Shown: positions 33,250-45,503 of the stretch, one piece after another
How the letters are laid out: the number at the start of each line of letters is the position of its first letter
How positions within the stretch are numbered: position 1 is the first letter of the stretch
Assembly: GCA_954871525.1 (NCBI GenBank)
Contig: OX940863.1
Coordinates: 22,580,001 to 22,644,000 of the forward strand
DNA from: Parietaria judaica
Taxonomy: Eukaryota; Streptophyta; Magnoliopsida; Rosales; Urticaceae
Direction: 5' to 3'
DNA length: 64,000 nt
Translations under genes and position numbers: made by a program
The notes under the pieces: generated by a model
Told to the model about the DNA's origin: nothing
Seen by the model: the letters and a program-made list of their open reading frames with translations, nothing else
Databases searched by the model: none

Positions 33250-35935
33250 TTCTCCCCCGTAAGCTTGACTTGCTTCTACTTTCTTCACTCCGAGCAGCTC
33301 TCTCATCTCTGCGAACTTAACTCTCGCCAGAGCCTTGGTAAGTATGTCTGCCCGTTGCTCCCTTGTGTTGACGAACTCCACGATGATCTCTCGCTTCTCC
33401 ACACACTCACGAATGTAGTGAAATTTTGTGTCAATGTGTTTGCTCCGTCCATGAAACACTGGATTCTTCATCAACGCAATTGCAGACTTCTTGTCCACGT
33501 AGAGAGTAGCTGGTCTCTGCTCGGATCCGATCACTTCACGTAGTAACCCTTTCAACCACATAGCTTGACATGCTGCTGCGGTTGCCGCCATGAACTCTGC
33601 TTCACATGAGGATAGAGCTAGTGTCTGCAGTTTTTGAGACTGCCAGGTGATCAGGTTTCCGTTGAGGTAGAACGCCATTCCTCCGGTACTCTTCCTGTCT
33701 TCGATATCACCGGCTAGATCACTGTCTGTAAAGTCGACTAGTACTTCTATTCCACTTCCTCTGATGTACTGGATCTCGTAGTCCGTCGTGCCCTTCACGT
33801 ATCGCAAGATGTGCTTCACCGCCTGCTGGTGTGCACTTGTGGGCTTCTCCATGTATCGACTGACTATCCCGACTGCGTGTGCAATGTCTAGTCGGGTGTG
33901 AGTGAGGTATCTCAGACACCCGATCACGCGTCTGTACTCTATGGAATCCACACTTCTCCCTTCAGCATCCGTCCCGAGCTGCAGCTTCGCCTCCATTGGG
34001 TATTTGCTCGGGTTGCAATCCGCCATCTCGAATTGCATAAGGATCTTCTTTGCGTAGGCGGACTGCTTCAGCGTAATGCAGTCCTTCTTCTGTTCCACCT
34101 CGAGACCGAGGTAGCACGAAAGTAATCCGAGGTCACTCATCTCGAATTCGGCCAGCATCTGGTGCTTGAATCCATCTACGCCCCCTGCGCTGGATCCAGT
34201 GACGATCAGGTCGTCCACATATACTCCCACGATCAGATTTTCCTGCCCGGTACTCCTTGTGTAGACTGCCTGCTCGCTCAGGCACTTTGTGAATCCAAGG
34301 TTCTTCAAGCTTTTGTCAAGGCAGATGTTCCAAGCTCTTGGTGTTTGTCTCAACCCGTACATGGCCTTGGATAACTTATACACCTTCTGCTCCTTGCCCG
34401 TGACGCCGAACCCCTCTGGTTGCTTTACGTACACTTATTCCTCGAGGTAACCGTTTAGGAATGCCGATTTGACATCCAGATGGTGAATTTCCCAACCTCG
34501 ATGAGCTGCTAGGGCTAGGATGAGTCTGATCGTGTCCAATCTGGCTACTGGAGCAAAGACTTCATCAAAGTCTATGCCTTTCCTCTGCACGTAGCCTATG
34601 GCTACCAGCCTTGCCTTGTACTTAAGGATATTCCCCTCAGTGTCATTCTTCAGCTTATACACCCACTTCATGCTGATGGGATTATGACCTTTGGGCAGGT
34701 CGGTAAGCTTCCATGTCCTGTTCTTCTCGACGGACTCCAACTACTTCTTCATTGCTTCCTGCCACTTCTGCTCGACTGCTGCCTCCTGGTAGCTGGCTGG
34801 CTCTTCTGCACACAACAAAGAAAGTTTCTCCAGGCTCTTCTCCACTTCTTAAGTCTGATCGTAGACGTCTGCTAGAGGTCGGAAACCTCTTGGGCCGTCT
34901 TTTATGGAGGAATCTCCCGAGCTGGACGGGCTGGTCCTGCTCGGACTTGGTGTTCGTGGTGTTTCCGGGGTGCTCTCTCCCGGGCTGGATTCTCTCGTGC
35001 TTGGAAAAGCTGTTCCCGAGCTGGGTATTCTGGGCTGATCCTGCTCGGTAACGCCCTCTCCATCTTCAACTGAGTTCTGCTCGGGTTCTCCTTTCTCGTC
35101 GCGCCAATCCCTCTTCATCTCTTCTTCGAACACAATATCTCCGCTCACTTGGAGTCTGCCGCGTCGTGGATCGTAGAGTCTGTGTGCTTTTCTTCCTTCT
35201 TCAACGCCAAGGTACACCATCTTCTGAGTCCGGTCATCCAGTTTCTTGATATGTGACGCCGCAACCTTCACATGTGCGGTGCACCAGAACACTCTCAAAT
35301 GTTCTAAGTGGGGTTTTTTCCCTTTCCACTCCTGGTAGGGAGTGCGCTCTGCTAGTGCCTTGGTCGGCAAGCGATTAAGCAGGTAGACCGCATGTCTTAC
35401 TGCTTATGCCCAAAAAATGAGCTGGAACTTGCATGCTTTTGAGCAAGCTCCTCGCTGTGTTCATCACAGTTCGGTTTCGTCTTTCTACCACGCCATTCTG
35501 TTGGGGCACGTGAGGTGATGACAGGTGACGCTGAACTCCTTCCTGGTCGCAGAATTCTCCGAACTGCTGGGAAGTGAATTCTCATCCTCGGTCTGTACGC
35601 AAGACCTTTAACTTGTGCACCGAGCCATTCTCCACGATCTTCTTGAACTTCTTGAAGACCTCAAAGGGTCCGCTCTTCTCCTTGAGCATATAAACCCACA
35701 TCCAGCGACTATAATCATCATCAAGTAAAAGAAAGTACTTGTTACCCACCAAAGTTGTTGGGGTGACTGGACCACATAGATCTGCATGCACCAACTGTCC
35801 TCTCTGCTCGGAATTTGGCCTTGATCAGAAACGGTATCCTCGCCTGCTTCGCGATCATGCAGCACTCACATAGCTGGTCGGGGTGTTCTATCTTGGGAAC
35901 CCCGAAGACCATCTTATTCTCGCGTGAAAATTGCA
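33031..35935 (-). pseudogene. copia-3 partial pol (integrase, RT, RNase H)
   Basis: From high to low coordinates: the integrase zinc region (LCECCMIAKQAR), the catalytic core (HADLCGP, DDYSRWMWV, RTDRG), then RT and RNase H in one frame from 35370 down to 33031. YVDDLIVTG is retained. Defects are a stop after RTDRG (35582), frame changes at 35370-35800, a stop near 34739 and a TAA at 34435-34437 before VYVKQPEGF. The long RT-RNase H frame (467 aa) is intact but there is no start or gag. The frame ends inside the LTR. Confidence 0.88.
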
Positions 35936-35938
35936 AAG

Positions 35939-36427
35939 AACACGAATCTGCAAAGAACACGAATAACACCAAAGAAATTCGAATAAGAATTGAAGAACAC
36001 AAACTTTTGGGAGAAGAATTTCTCTATTGATAATCGAAGGCAAAAAAATTACAAAGAAAACTCTAATGGACTCTGTTTATTACAAAGTGTACAATGCTAG
36101 GTTTATATAGCCTCACATAGGCGAAACCCTAGCTAACCAAATTGAACAAAATCGGGAAACTACCCTAAATAATCTTATCAAATCTTTGACTTGATCTTTG
36201 CTTGCTCCTCAAGCTTCGCGGGTAATTGCTGACTTTCCCTTTCCTTCTCGGACAGCTTCTCTGTCCCTGAGCTAGTCTGCTCGTCTGCCCCTGACCGGGC
36301 TTGCTTCTATCCGGACTTCCTGCTCGTGTTCACCCGAGTTGGGCTGAACTCTTGCCCGTCCTCGGTTCTGGTCGGTACCCGGGCTGACTTCCTCTGTGTG
36401 ACGGACTAAGTCAAGCTTAACCTCACA
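35939..36427 (-). repeat. Truncated 5' LTR of copia-3
   Basis: It lacks the last part of the LTR (GGGAACCAACA) and joins directly to integrase sequence near 35938. At the junction GCAAAGAACACGAA occurs twice. Confidence 0.82.
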
Positions 36428-36762
36428 TTAACACCCCACTTTACTCGAATTCCTACATAGTTTTACCTATAAATGTCCCATTCCACTCTCATTTTTTCAC
36501 ACATCTTCTTCTCTTCATCTCTAATTCTCTCATACTCACTCAAGCTCTCCAAGTTTCAAAATTAGGCTATAGTTTAGCTACTTTATAGTTGTATAAATAC
36601 TGTCATATTAGTTTAATATATAGTTTAGGTATTTTAGTTGTTATTATATTAAATTAGTTATTAGATTTAATTTTTATTAGTTTGTAGTTTTTAATATTAA
36701 TTAATTTAATTTAGTTTATTTTAGTGTTATTATTAGTTTACTAATTTAGTGTTACTCTCTCA

Positions 36763-37683
36763 ATGCTTCGAGAGGTTCTTCTAGCCAACCGTTACCTCTT
36801 CATCCTCAATATGTTCCCAGTGCGGTCGGTCCGAACCAACAATTATTATATTCTCAAGGCTTTGGTGGTTTTACAAACTTACTCAATAATGCAGGTACCA
36901 CAATTCTGGATTGCCAAAGTCTTAGCAACGATCAACAAATCCAGTATCACGAACAACAAGATCAACAAGCTCAATACCACCAACAACATCACCAACAAAA
37001 TTATGTTGCTCCCGACCCCGAGGTAAGGCAAATTTATTAATTTAAATAGTTAATTAATTAATATTTTAAATAGTTATAATAATATAATTAAATTTTGAAA
37101 TAGTCATATTAATAATTAATTAAAATTTTAAGTCAGTTGTATTAATTTAAATAATGAATTAATTAGTTAATTGATAAGTTAAATAAATAGTCATATTAGA
37201 TTAATTAATAAGTTAAATAAATAGTCATAGCGGTTATTCTACAATCTTACGGCTCATGGCGGCGGTTCCGACAGCACGGCAATGACTTCTTCAAAAGGAA
37301 GCGGCAATTCGGGATCTCGTGGTGGTCAACGTCGCCGGCGCAACATCGTCGACGAGTATGCCCGGTTTTGCAACCTTCATCCAACACTGTGTCTGGAAGA
37401 AAGCCTCAACATCCTTCAATGGTGATACACACAACGATTTGAGTATCCGGTTTTATCATTGTTGGCTCGGGACATGCTTACAATCCCAATCTCAATGGTA
37501 TCATTGGAGACGACATTCTCACTGGCCGGAAGGATGTTAGAGCCACGCCGCAAGTCAACGAAGTCAATAATGGTCGAGATCCTCATGTTTTTAAGAGATT
37601 GAATTTTGGCCGAGAAGCGACAATAAGATAACAAGATCATCGACAAGGAATTGACGGATTACTTTAGCCATATTCAAATGTAA
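36763..37683 (+). pseudogene. hAT transposase remnant
   Basis: A glutamine/histidine-rich exon (about 36763-37021, ending at a GTAAGG donor) is followed after an AT-rich gap by a frame from about 37352. That frame contains SLNILQW, YPVLSLLARDML, IPISMVS and ETTFSLAGRMLEPRR, the hAT-family dimerisation domain. There are stops at 37423 (TGA after QW) and near 37594 and 37624. The catalytic core and BED finger are missing. The Q-rich exon may be its N-terminus, but that link is inferred from position. Confidence 0.7.
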
Positions 37684-38512
37684 TTCATTTTTAATTTATC
37701 ATTTTCTTGTTGTACTCTTCGACTTCCGAGTCTTTCGATGTACTTTTCATTACGAGTCTTTGGTTGTATTTTCTGTATTCTACTTACGAGTTTGTTGAAT
37801 AAAAACACATATTTTACTCTTTTTTTTTGTATGCTTTTAATTATTTCATATTTATTTATAAATATTCAAACACACAAAATAATATAAAATTTTATAAATT
37901 TTATAAATATTCAAACACACAATTTTTTTTTTTAAATGATAGATTTGAACAAATAAAACGAACTAAAGGACTAAAAACGAAATAACATATTTTATACTAA
38001 AAAAAATAAAAATATCTGGAGCCGGATATATCCGGATCCGGGAAAAAACAGACTTGGATATATCTGGATCCCTGTTTTTTTTTTTTTTTAATTCGGCTCC
38101 CGGACGTCCGGGTTGACCGATATTTGAAGGACTAAATATAAGTATTTTTTTTTGTGGCAAGTAACATTTTAAAATAATTTTTTCTACGTGCATAACACGT
38201 CATACATCAGGCGACGTGGTTTAACACACTTGCATGACACTTGGCATCTAACATTATTAAGTTTCAAAAAATAATAAAAAAAAAATTATGTATTTCGCTA
38301 TTGAAAAAGAAACATTATATTTAAGCGTTATGAAATGAAGAACATAAACAATGTTTGCCACAAATAAACCCAAATGAATTCTGCTTCTTAATTTAAAGTG
38401 ATATTCATAAGTAATCAGAGATTCAGAGGTATATAACTAAGTTAAAGATGAAAGTGGTACACTAAATTACATTAACTTTACGTTTTCTAACATTTTCCTT
38501 TTATAATAAGTA

Positions 38513-38980
38513 GGGTTAATGACGGCAAAAATACCTAAAGTTTGGTCAAAGAACCCTTTGTGTACCCAAAGTTTAAAAGTGGTGGTAAAAATACCCAAAG
38601 TCACATTTGAGGAGTTGACAGTCCATTCTCGTAACGCCGTTAACTTACTTGTTAACTATGGCCATGCGGACAAACGTGAGTTGCTGACATAACAATTTTT
38701 GCCACATGGATGAGCCCAAATCAGCTTCGTTTACGACAAAACAACGAATTAAACCCCTAATAAACACTATTTAATACAACTAATTGAACCCCTAATGATT
38801 CCACTTAACAAAACAAATTTGTCCACGCGGCCAGAGTTAACCGGTAAGTTAACGGCGTTACGAGAATGGAGTGGTCAACTCCCTAAATATGACTTTGGGT
38901 ATTTTTGCCATCACTTTTAAACTTTGGGTACACGAGGGGTTCTTTGACTAAACTTTGGGTATTTTTGCCGTCATTAACCC
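38513..38980. mobile_element. MULE-type MITE, 468 bp
   Basis: Nearly the whole element is inverted repeat (about 200 nt per arm) starting GGGTTAATGACGGCAAAAAT. The perfect 9-bp duplication is TAATAAGTA (38504-38512, 38981-38989). No coding sequence. Confidence 0.88.
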
Positions 38981-39134
38981 TAATAAGTAAATGTATTTAT
39001 GTCATGTTGGCGCAGCAATGTAGATTGTATACTTTCTTCTAAATCTACGGTTTCTCACGGACACGTGGCTTCACTTTCAATTTGCATCACATGTTTCCAA
39101 TAAAATCATTTACTTATAACCTTTGGCCATACTC

Positions 39135-39588
39135 GGTTAATGATGGTGAAAATACCTTAAATTTTGTCAAAGAACTCCTAGTGTACCAAAGATTTAAAAG
39201 TGGTGGCAAAATACCCAAAGTCGCATTTGAGGAATTGACCACTCTATTCTTGTAACGCCGTTAACTAACCCGTTAAGTCGAGCCACGTGGACAAATCTGT
39301 TTTGTTAAGTGTAATCTCACTAGGGGTTCAATTAGTTGTATCATATAGTATTAATTATAGGTTTAATTCGTTGTTTTGTGTGGGCTTGTCCACGTGGCGA
39401 AAATTGTTATGTCAGCAACCCACGTTTGTCCATGTGGCCAGAGTTAACGGGGTAAGTTAACGGCGTTACGAGAATGGAGTGGTCAACTCCCTAAATGTGA
39501 CTTTAGGTATTTTTACCACCACTTTTAAACTTTAAGTACACGATGGGTTCTTTCACTAAACTTTGAGTATTTTCGCCGTCACTAACCC
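39135..39588. mobile_element. Second MULE-type MITE of the same family
   Basis: Same sequence family and length as the element at 38513 but more diverged (GGTTAATGATGGTGAAAATA at the left end). No target duplication was found. Confidence 0.78.
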
Positions 39589-39694
39589 TACTATTAAATA
39601 CTGTAGGACCACCCTAGAATCTACGTCTAATATTTTGCTCCGTGTTTTTCAAATATTGATCGTACCATACGGATCTATATTGATAGGTTTATAT

Positions 39695-40449
39695 TAGGGT
39701 TGAAAGCGGAACCGGGAACCGGGAAATTAGTTGTTCTTGGTACCTATCCCAAAAATTCAGGATTTTTATTTTTGGTACCGGTTCCCGGTTCTAGTTGTAA
39801 ATTTCCCTATTTTTTTGAAAATCAGAACCGGAACCGGTACCGGGAAAAAGTAAGAAAAGATTCGTGAAAAAATTTGATACTTAACACGAGACAAAAATCA
39901 ATGGCCGAAACAAAAACTTAACACGAGACAAAAATTAATGGCCGAAACAAACACTTAACACGGCCATACATTTTGCTTGCAAGCGAAATCTTCTAGTTGG
40001 AAGACGAAGACATGTAACTTGCGGTGGAGGATTCTCGGCGAAGAGAAGAATATGACAGCGCGATGGATGAGAGAGGGAGAAAGAGATATTGAAAGGGTCG
40101 AGAATGGAAAATGGTAAATATTAAACCCTAATAACGAAAAACTACACGTAGTTTAAGTCATAAGAAACGACATATAACCCAAAAACTATAATAAACATAC
40201 AAAATATTTAAAAACAACATAATATGAAAACATCTAAAACTACATGTAGTTTAAAACCGGAACCGGTACAAAAAATTGGGAAATTTTGCTTCTGGTACCG
40301 GTTCCGGTTCCCGGTTCCATAAACCGTGAACCGGGAAGTTTCGGTTCTCAGTTTCAAACTAAATTTCCCTTATTTTTTTTAAAACCGTTCCGGGACCAGT
40401 ACCGGAACCGGGACAAAAACGGGAAACGGTTACAAAATTTTCACCCCTA
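39695..40449. mobile_element. hAT-type MITE A, 755 bp
   Basis: Ends TAGGGTTGAAA and (minus) TAGGGGTGAAA lie between perfect 8-bp duplications GTTTATAT (39687-39694, 40450-40457). Both ends are dense in GGAACCGG words. No coding frame. Confidence 0.88.
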
Positions 40450-40465
40450 GTTTATATATATATAT

Positions 40466-41192
40466 TAGGGGTGCAAATAATACCCGGAAACCGGGTAATT
40501 ATCCGGAACCGGATTGGTATCCGGATTTAATAACCGGAACCGAAACCGGAACCGAATTCCGGTTCCGGGTACCCGGAACCGATTTTGAAACCGGTTCCGG
40601 GTACCGGGTAGTAAAATTAAAAAAACCGGGTACCCGGTACCCGGTTTATTACCCTGTTTTAATGTTGTCTTTTATTTTTATGGTAATTTAATTTTTAGGG
40701 TTACTTCTCTGCACTAGGGCTCGACTTCATTTCATCCAGCCCCCCTCCCATCTCGCCGACTTCATCAAAATCCCGCCTCCCTCTGATGCCGGAGACTATG
40801 TTTTTTTTTTCTTTTTTTTTTTTCGCGGGACTATGTTATACTTGATGCGGACTATTTTTTTATGCATTTTGGACTGTTTTTTCTTTTATGCTTGATGTGC
40901 GGGATTATTTTTTTATGCAGTTTTTTTTTTAAGATGAATGTATGTTTTTAATTTTAAATAATATATATATATTTATTTATTTAAAAAAACAAGGTACAGG
41001 GTAAAACCGGGTACCCGGATCCGGTTCTCAAAACCGGGTACCGGTACCGGGTATCAAAATACAGATACCCGGAAACAGGGTACCCGGATTTCAGGGTACC
41101 GGTTCCGGGTACAAATTTTCAGATACCCGGATTCCGGTTCCGGGTACCGGGTACCTCGAAAAAACAGGGTACCCTACCCGGTTGCACCCCTA
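40466..41192. mobile_element. hAT-type MITE B, 727 bp
   Basis: Ends TAGGGGTGCAA on both strands, with 8-bp duplications ATATATAT (40458-40465, 41193-41200) in a low-complexity TA flank. Subterminal GGGTACCCGG arrays resemble the element at 27798. Confidence 0.85.
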
Positions 41193-41317
41193 ATATATAT
41201 TGAATATTACAAATTTCCTACAAGATTTCTTTAAAAATGGTACATTTAATTAGATAAAATATATATTATATATACAGGGACGGAAGCACGCTATACTAGG
41301 ACCGGGGTGGCGCATGT

Positions 41318-41922
41318 TGTTGGAAATGCCCGAAACCGGGATTTTAGTCTGTTGGACTTTTCGGGTCCGACCCGAGTACAATAAATGAGCACAGTAATTA
41401 TTATGATCACGGTAATTAATTTAAGTAATTAATTATGACCTAATGGGCTTTAACCCTATCATTGGGCCCAAAAGCCCATTAGGTCATTTTATGTGGTCTA
41501 TATAAGACACATGTTGGTCATAATGTAAAACACTGAAGCCTACTCAAAAATAGAATTCGACCTCCTCTTTAGAAACCCTAGAGGCCGAATTCTCTCTCTC
41601 CCGTGTTCCCGTCGGTTTGTCGTTCAATCACCGAGATCGACGTAGCTGTCAATCAAAGGAGATTTTCGGTCTTAGAGACGTTCCCGCAGCGACGTGGTGG
41701 ATGAGCTAAAGGCTTTGCACGTGTGAAGCTGAGATCCGAATCCCGAGCACGCTAGAAAAGAGAAATTGGCATTTATTGGTACAGTTGGCAAAAGTACCAA
41801 TCTTTGGTAACGACTCGAATCCCTATCCTTAATGTTCGTTTATAATCTAGATCTTTGTTTCGATAACTTCTCGGGTCATTCCGCGCCCCGAGATCGAGAA
41901 AAAATCAACGAAAAAGCCAACA
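41318..41922 (+). mobile_element. Solo LTR, 605 bp
   Basis: TGTTGGAAATGCCC...GCCAACA is flanked by a perfect 5-bp duplication CATGT (41313-41317, 41923-41927). TATA-like CTATATAAGAC near 41497 sets the orientation. There is no internal sequence, so this is the product of LTR-LTR recombination. Probably copia type. Confidence 0.85.
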
Positions 41923-42604
41923 CATGTCACCCCCAACCTACTAAAAATTGTTGGTTTTAATATATTAGGACATAGTATTTGTGTGTTGACATTCATATTA
42001 GTCTCAAAAGATAAAAATATAACTAATATTTTGAAATATAACTAATATATTGTTGTAGTTATATAACGTATCAATTATCAAAACTGTATCTATTATAAAA
42101 TTAAATATCTATAGATATTAATAATATATATCTCACCATAATTATAATTAGTAGAAAAATGACAAATATAATTAAATGTTTAAACAATCTAAACATATCA
42201 AATATTCGATGGAAGTTTTACATATATATAGGGAAACTTGAAAAAATAACCCCCAAAATGCAAGTTATACCCGTTTTGTTCCCCGATTTCATGTATCTGA
42301 AAAATTATTCCCCAAATTGTCTCCCGCTTTTTTTATTCCCAAATTACCCTTTTTTACCACAATTTTTACTCACTCACTCTTTCTTTCAGCCTCTCCCTCT
42401 CTTCAACGAAACCGAAGCTCCAAAACCCATCACCCACTCTCTTCGAAATCCAGGCCATTTCACCTTCGCCGTGGAACTTTGCTGTTGCTGCCTTCGCCGG
42501 TGGAAGCTTCAAACCCATCTCATCGCTCTCTCTCTGTAACACTTTCATAACCCCCCATGAACCCAGCTCTCTTCGAAACCCAGCAACCAAACCCAGAATC
42601 CAGA

Positions 42605-42902
42605 GATTCGACCAAGTCGCCAACGACCATCCTCTAAGATCCAGGTAATTATTTGGGTGTTGTATGGTTCGATTTTGTGTTGGCAGCATTTAAATTCTGT
42701 CCAGTCAAGAACTGAGGCTTGGCATAGATGGATTTTGGGGGTTTTTAGTTTAGGATTCGACCAAGTCGCCGACAACCATCCTCTAAGATTCAGGTTTATT
42801 ATTTGGGTATTGTATGGTTCGATTTTGTTTTGGCAGCATTTAAATTCTGTCCAGCCAAGAACTAGGGCTTGGCAGAGATGGATTTTGGGGTTTTTAGTTT
42901 AG
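42605..42902 (+). repeat. 149-bp tandem duplication in the MURA 5' region
   Basis: Two copies (42605-42753, 42754-42902) start GATTCGACCAAGTCGCC. They lie between the left TIR and the first MURA exon, probably 5' UTR or intron. Confidence 0.8.
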
Positions 42903-43033
42903 GGTTAAACGTGTATGGGTTAAAGTTTGTTCTGCGATTTTGGTTTTGTTTCCCGCTATTGATTTGGTTCTATTGTATAGTTTGTTCAATAGTTTTTTAT
43001 GTTGAACAAATCAAGCGATTAAAGTTTTGCATC

Positions 43034-44962
43034 ATGCAATGTGAAGACGCACCGCCACCGCTTTCCAATTCGCCGGGTATTACAAATATGAACCCCACAC
43101 ATACTTTGACAGTTTTTAGATTTTGTGCATTGTTTTTATGTCAATTTAGTCTACTTTAACCATATTTTTTGGCATATTTAAAGATTTAGTCATTTTTTTT
43201 ATTTCCCGCAGATTTGAAGATTTATATTGAGTACGACGGTAAATGGGGTTTAGAGCAAGCCGGATGGCTTTATTGCGTTGGGAACGACATATTTTTTCTT
43301 GTTAATCAGAACATAAACTACCCGCAATTCTTACAGAGATTGCACGAAGAAATTGGGTGTGATCCAACGATCTATGATCTAAAGATGACATTAGCACCCC
43401 AATTTGTAAGTCGTCCACCTGTCACGTTGACTTCAGAGCACACCATAATGGAGATGGTCCACCTACGGACAAAATTATTGCATGTTAATCGAGTCATAAG
43501 GCCCTCTGCATTGGACAGTCCGCTTATTGTTAGTTCTCATGGAAGTGCTAATCAGAAGATTCCAGAATCTGTAGATCGCTTAGAGATATTAGTTGAAGAA
43601 GACCCCGTTGTGGATTTAGCCAAGGATGATGTTGCCGAGATTGTCCCTACCGAGTCAAAGTCGCCAATGGGCCGACCGAGTCAGAGCCGTACACCTATAG
43701 CTTCTTCAAGTTGGAAGGATCCAAGATTTATTAGAGAAGATTTGGTATGTGATATCCCCACACGGATTAAGCTTATGCTTTTGCCGTTCGTACAATTTTC
43801 CCTAATTTTGAAGAATTGAAGTTGGCCGTTTTGAATATGCTATAGAAAAGCCCTTCGACTTTCGTGTAAGAAAATCTGCACTATATGTGTGGTACATGAA
43901 GTGTTTTGGCGATAATACCACAATCCGGCCCGTTGGTCAAGATTGTTTCATCTCATAAAGAACACACATGTTCTTTATCTAAACGTACACTCGACCACAG
44001 GCAAGCAGCACCTAGAGTGGTTAGGAAACATATGATGGACCGGTTTAGCCCCCAGAGTAGTGCAAATTATTCTCCGAGGTATACTGTTTTATTAATTTAA
44101 GTATAAGGTTAGACAGTTTTAGAAATATAGTTTGATATTTTTTAGTATAGAGTTAGACATTTTTTTTATTTTTTGTGCAGTATTGTAATTGTTCCTTTAT
44201 TTTTGTTATGCTTCCAGTTAGACAGTTTTAGGTATACCTTTTTATAATTGTTAGAATGAAAATAAACAGTTTTTAATTTAAGTTTAAGCTGAGACAGTTT
44301 TAAAAGTTTTGCGGTTTTGTAATTTTTTGTTTATTTCTTTATGATTTCCAGGAACTTGCAAGCTGACATGAAGAAGCTATACGGCGTTACGATGTCTTAT
44401 GAAAAGGCGTGGAAATGCAAGGAAAAGGCCGTTGGTTTCGTGATGGGCACCCCCAATGATTCTTACTCAAAATTACCCCGGTACTTGTACATGTTAAAGT
44501 AGAGGAATCCGGGACCAGTGACAGATTTTGAAACAGACAGTGAAGGCCGTTTCAGATATGCCTTCTTCGCCATTGGATCTTATCTACGGGGTTTTAAATC
44601 ACTGCGGCCAGAAATATGCGTGGATGCCACACATTACTTTACAGTTTCGTGGCCTTGAAGTTTATGACTTTTGCTCGCCGCATTACTTTACTCACGTGTA
44701 CAAGAGAACGTATGAAGGCTTGATTTACCCTCCAGGTGATGAGTGTAACTGGGATCTTCCGGATGAATTGAAGAACATACACGTGGGGCTACCCCCCGAA
44801 ATAAAAAGAGTCGGACGTCCATCGAAGAAAGATAAAGGGGGAAGACCGAAAAGGAAGCGTCGCCCGTCGCAAGGTGAAGTTATCATTATCCACAGAAAGT
44901 GCTCGACCTGCGGTACTCGCGGCCATAACCGTGCTTCGTGCAAGGCTCGTAGCAGTGAATGA
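43034..44962 (+). pseudogene. MURA-type transposase remnant, catalytic core deleted
   Basis: The proposed exons are 43034..43076, 43212..44078 and 44352..44962, with canonical splice sites whose phases fit. The first two join to MQCEDAPPPLSNSP-DLKIYIEYDG, the MuDR N-terminal region. Exon 2 later shows VRKSALYVWYMKCFGD and HKEHTCSLSKRTLDHRQA, the MURA DNA-binding part, but with frame changes near 43795 and 43940. Exon 3 has YGVTMSYEKAWKCKEKA, a TAG at 44500, and then VDATHYF, matching the first catalytic Asp of the MULE DDE domain. It jumps directly to the C-terminal part (FRGLEVYDFC, GRPSKK) and a zinc knuckle CSTCGTRGHNRASC. The core between these is gone, so it cannot transpose itself. Confidence 0.82.
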
Positions 44963-45019
44963 TTTTACGTTGTATAACTGTTTTTTCTGTTGTATAACTA
45001 TCAAACTTTATATGCAAAA

Positions 45020-45503
45020 CTAAAATTTACATTTTTATGACGGAGAATAAAATTAATTTTCTTTCTTTACGCTAAGTTGTCAAAGTGTCTAACTTCAAGA
45101 GGAAAACTATCTAACTTTGCGTAGAAAACCATCTAACTTACAACAAATTGTCTAACTTCAAGAGGAAACTGTCTAACTTTATGTGTAAAACTATCTAACT
45201 TAAAACAAATTGTCTAACCCCAAAGAGAAAACTATCTAACTTTATGTGTAAAACTATCCGACACTAAAATTTACATTTTTATTACGGAGAATAAAATTAA
45301 TCTTCTTTACGCTAAGTTGTCAAAGTGTCTAACTTCAAGAGGAAAACTATCTAACTTTGCGTAGAAAACTATCTAACTTACAACAAACTGTCTAACTTCT
45401 AGAGGAAACTATCTAACTTTCTGTGTAAAATTATTTAACTTAAAACAAACTGTCTAACCCCAAAGAGAAAACTATCTAACTTTATGTGTAAAACTATCCG
45501 ACA
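45020..45503 (-). repeat. Two tandem copies of a 240-244-bp unit
   Basis: Units start CTAAAATTTACATT at 45020 and 45264, with the beginning of a third at 45504. Each contains five or six shorter repeats around AACTATCTAACTT. They lie just after the MURA stop, towards the 3' side of the minus-strand gene. Confidence 0.85.

Larger units (their letters stand above)
32748..36427 (-). mobile_element. Internally deleted Ty1/copia element (copia-3)
   Basis: The element lies on the minus strand between perfect 5-bp duplications TTAAC (32743-32747, 36428-36432). It keeps both LTRs, RNase H, RT and most of integrase. Gag, protease, the primer-binding site and the inner edge of the 5' LTR are deleted. 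The LTRs are of the copia-2 family. Confidence 0.9.
32447..38135 (+). mobile_element. Degenerate hAT transposon, interrupted by copia-3
   Basis: Inverted ends AGTCCTTCAAATAT (left, 32447) and TTAGTCCTTCAAATAT (right, minus strand) are bounded by a perfect 8-bp duplication ATATAAGT (32439-32446, 38136-38143). Both subterminal regions contain GGATCCGG/GGATATATCC words. The interior encodes a hAT C-terminal dimerisation domain. Without copia-3 it is about 2.0 kb, so most of the transposase is gone. Confidence 0.8.
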
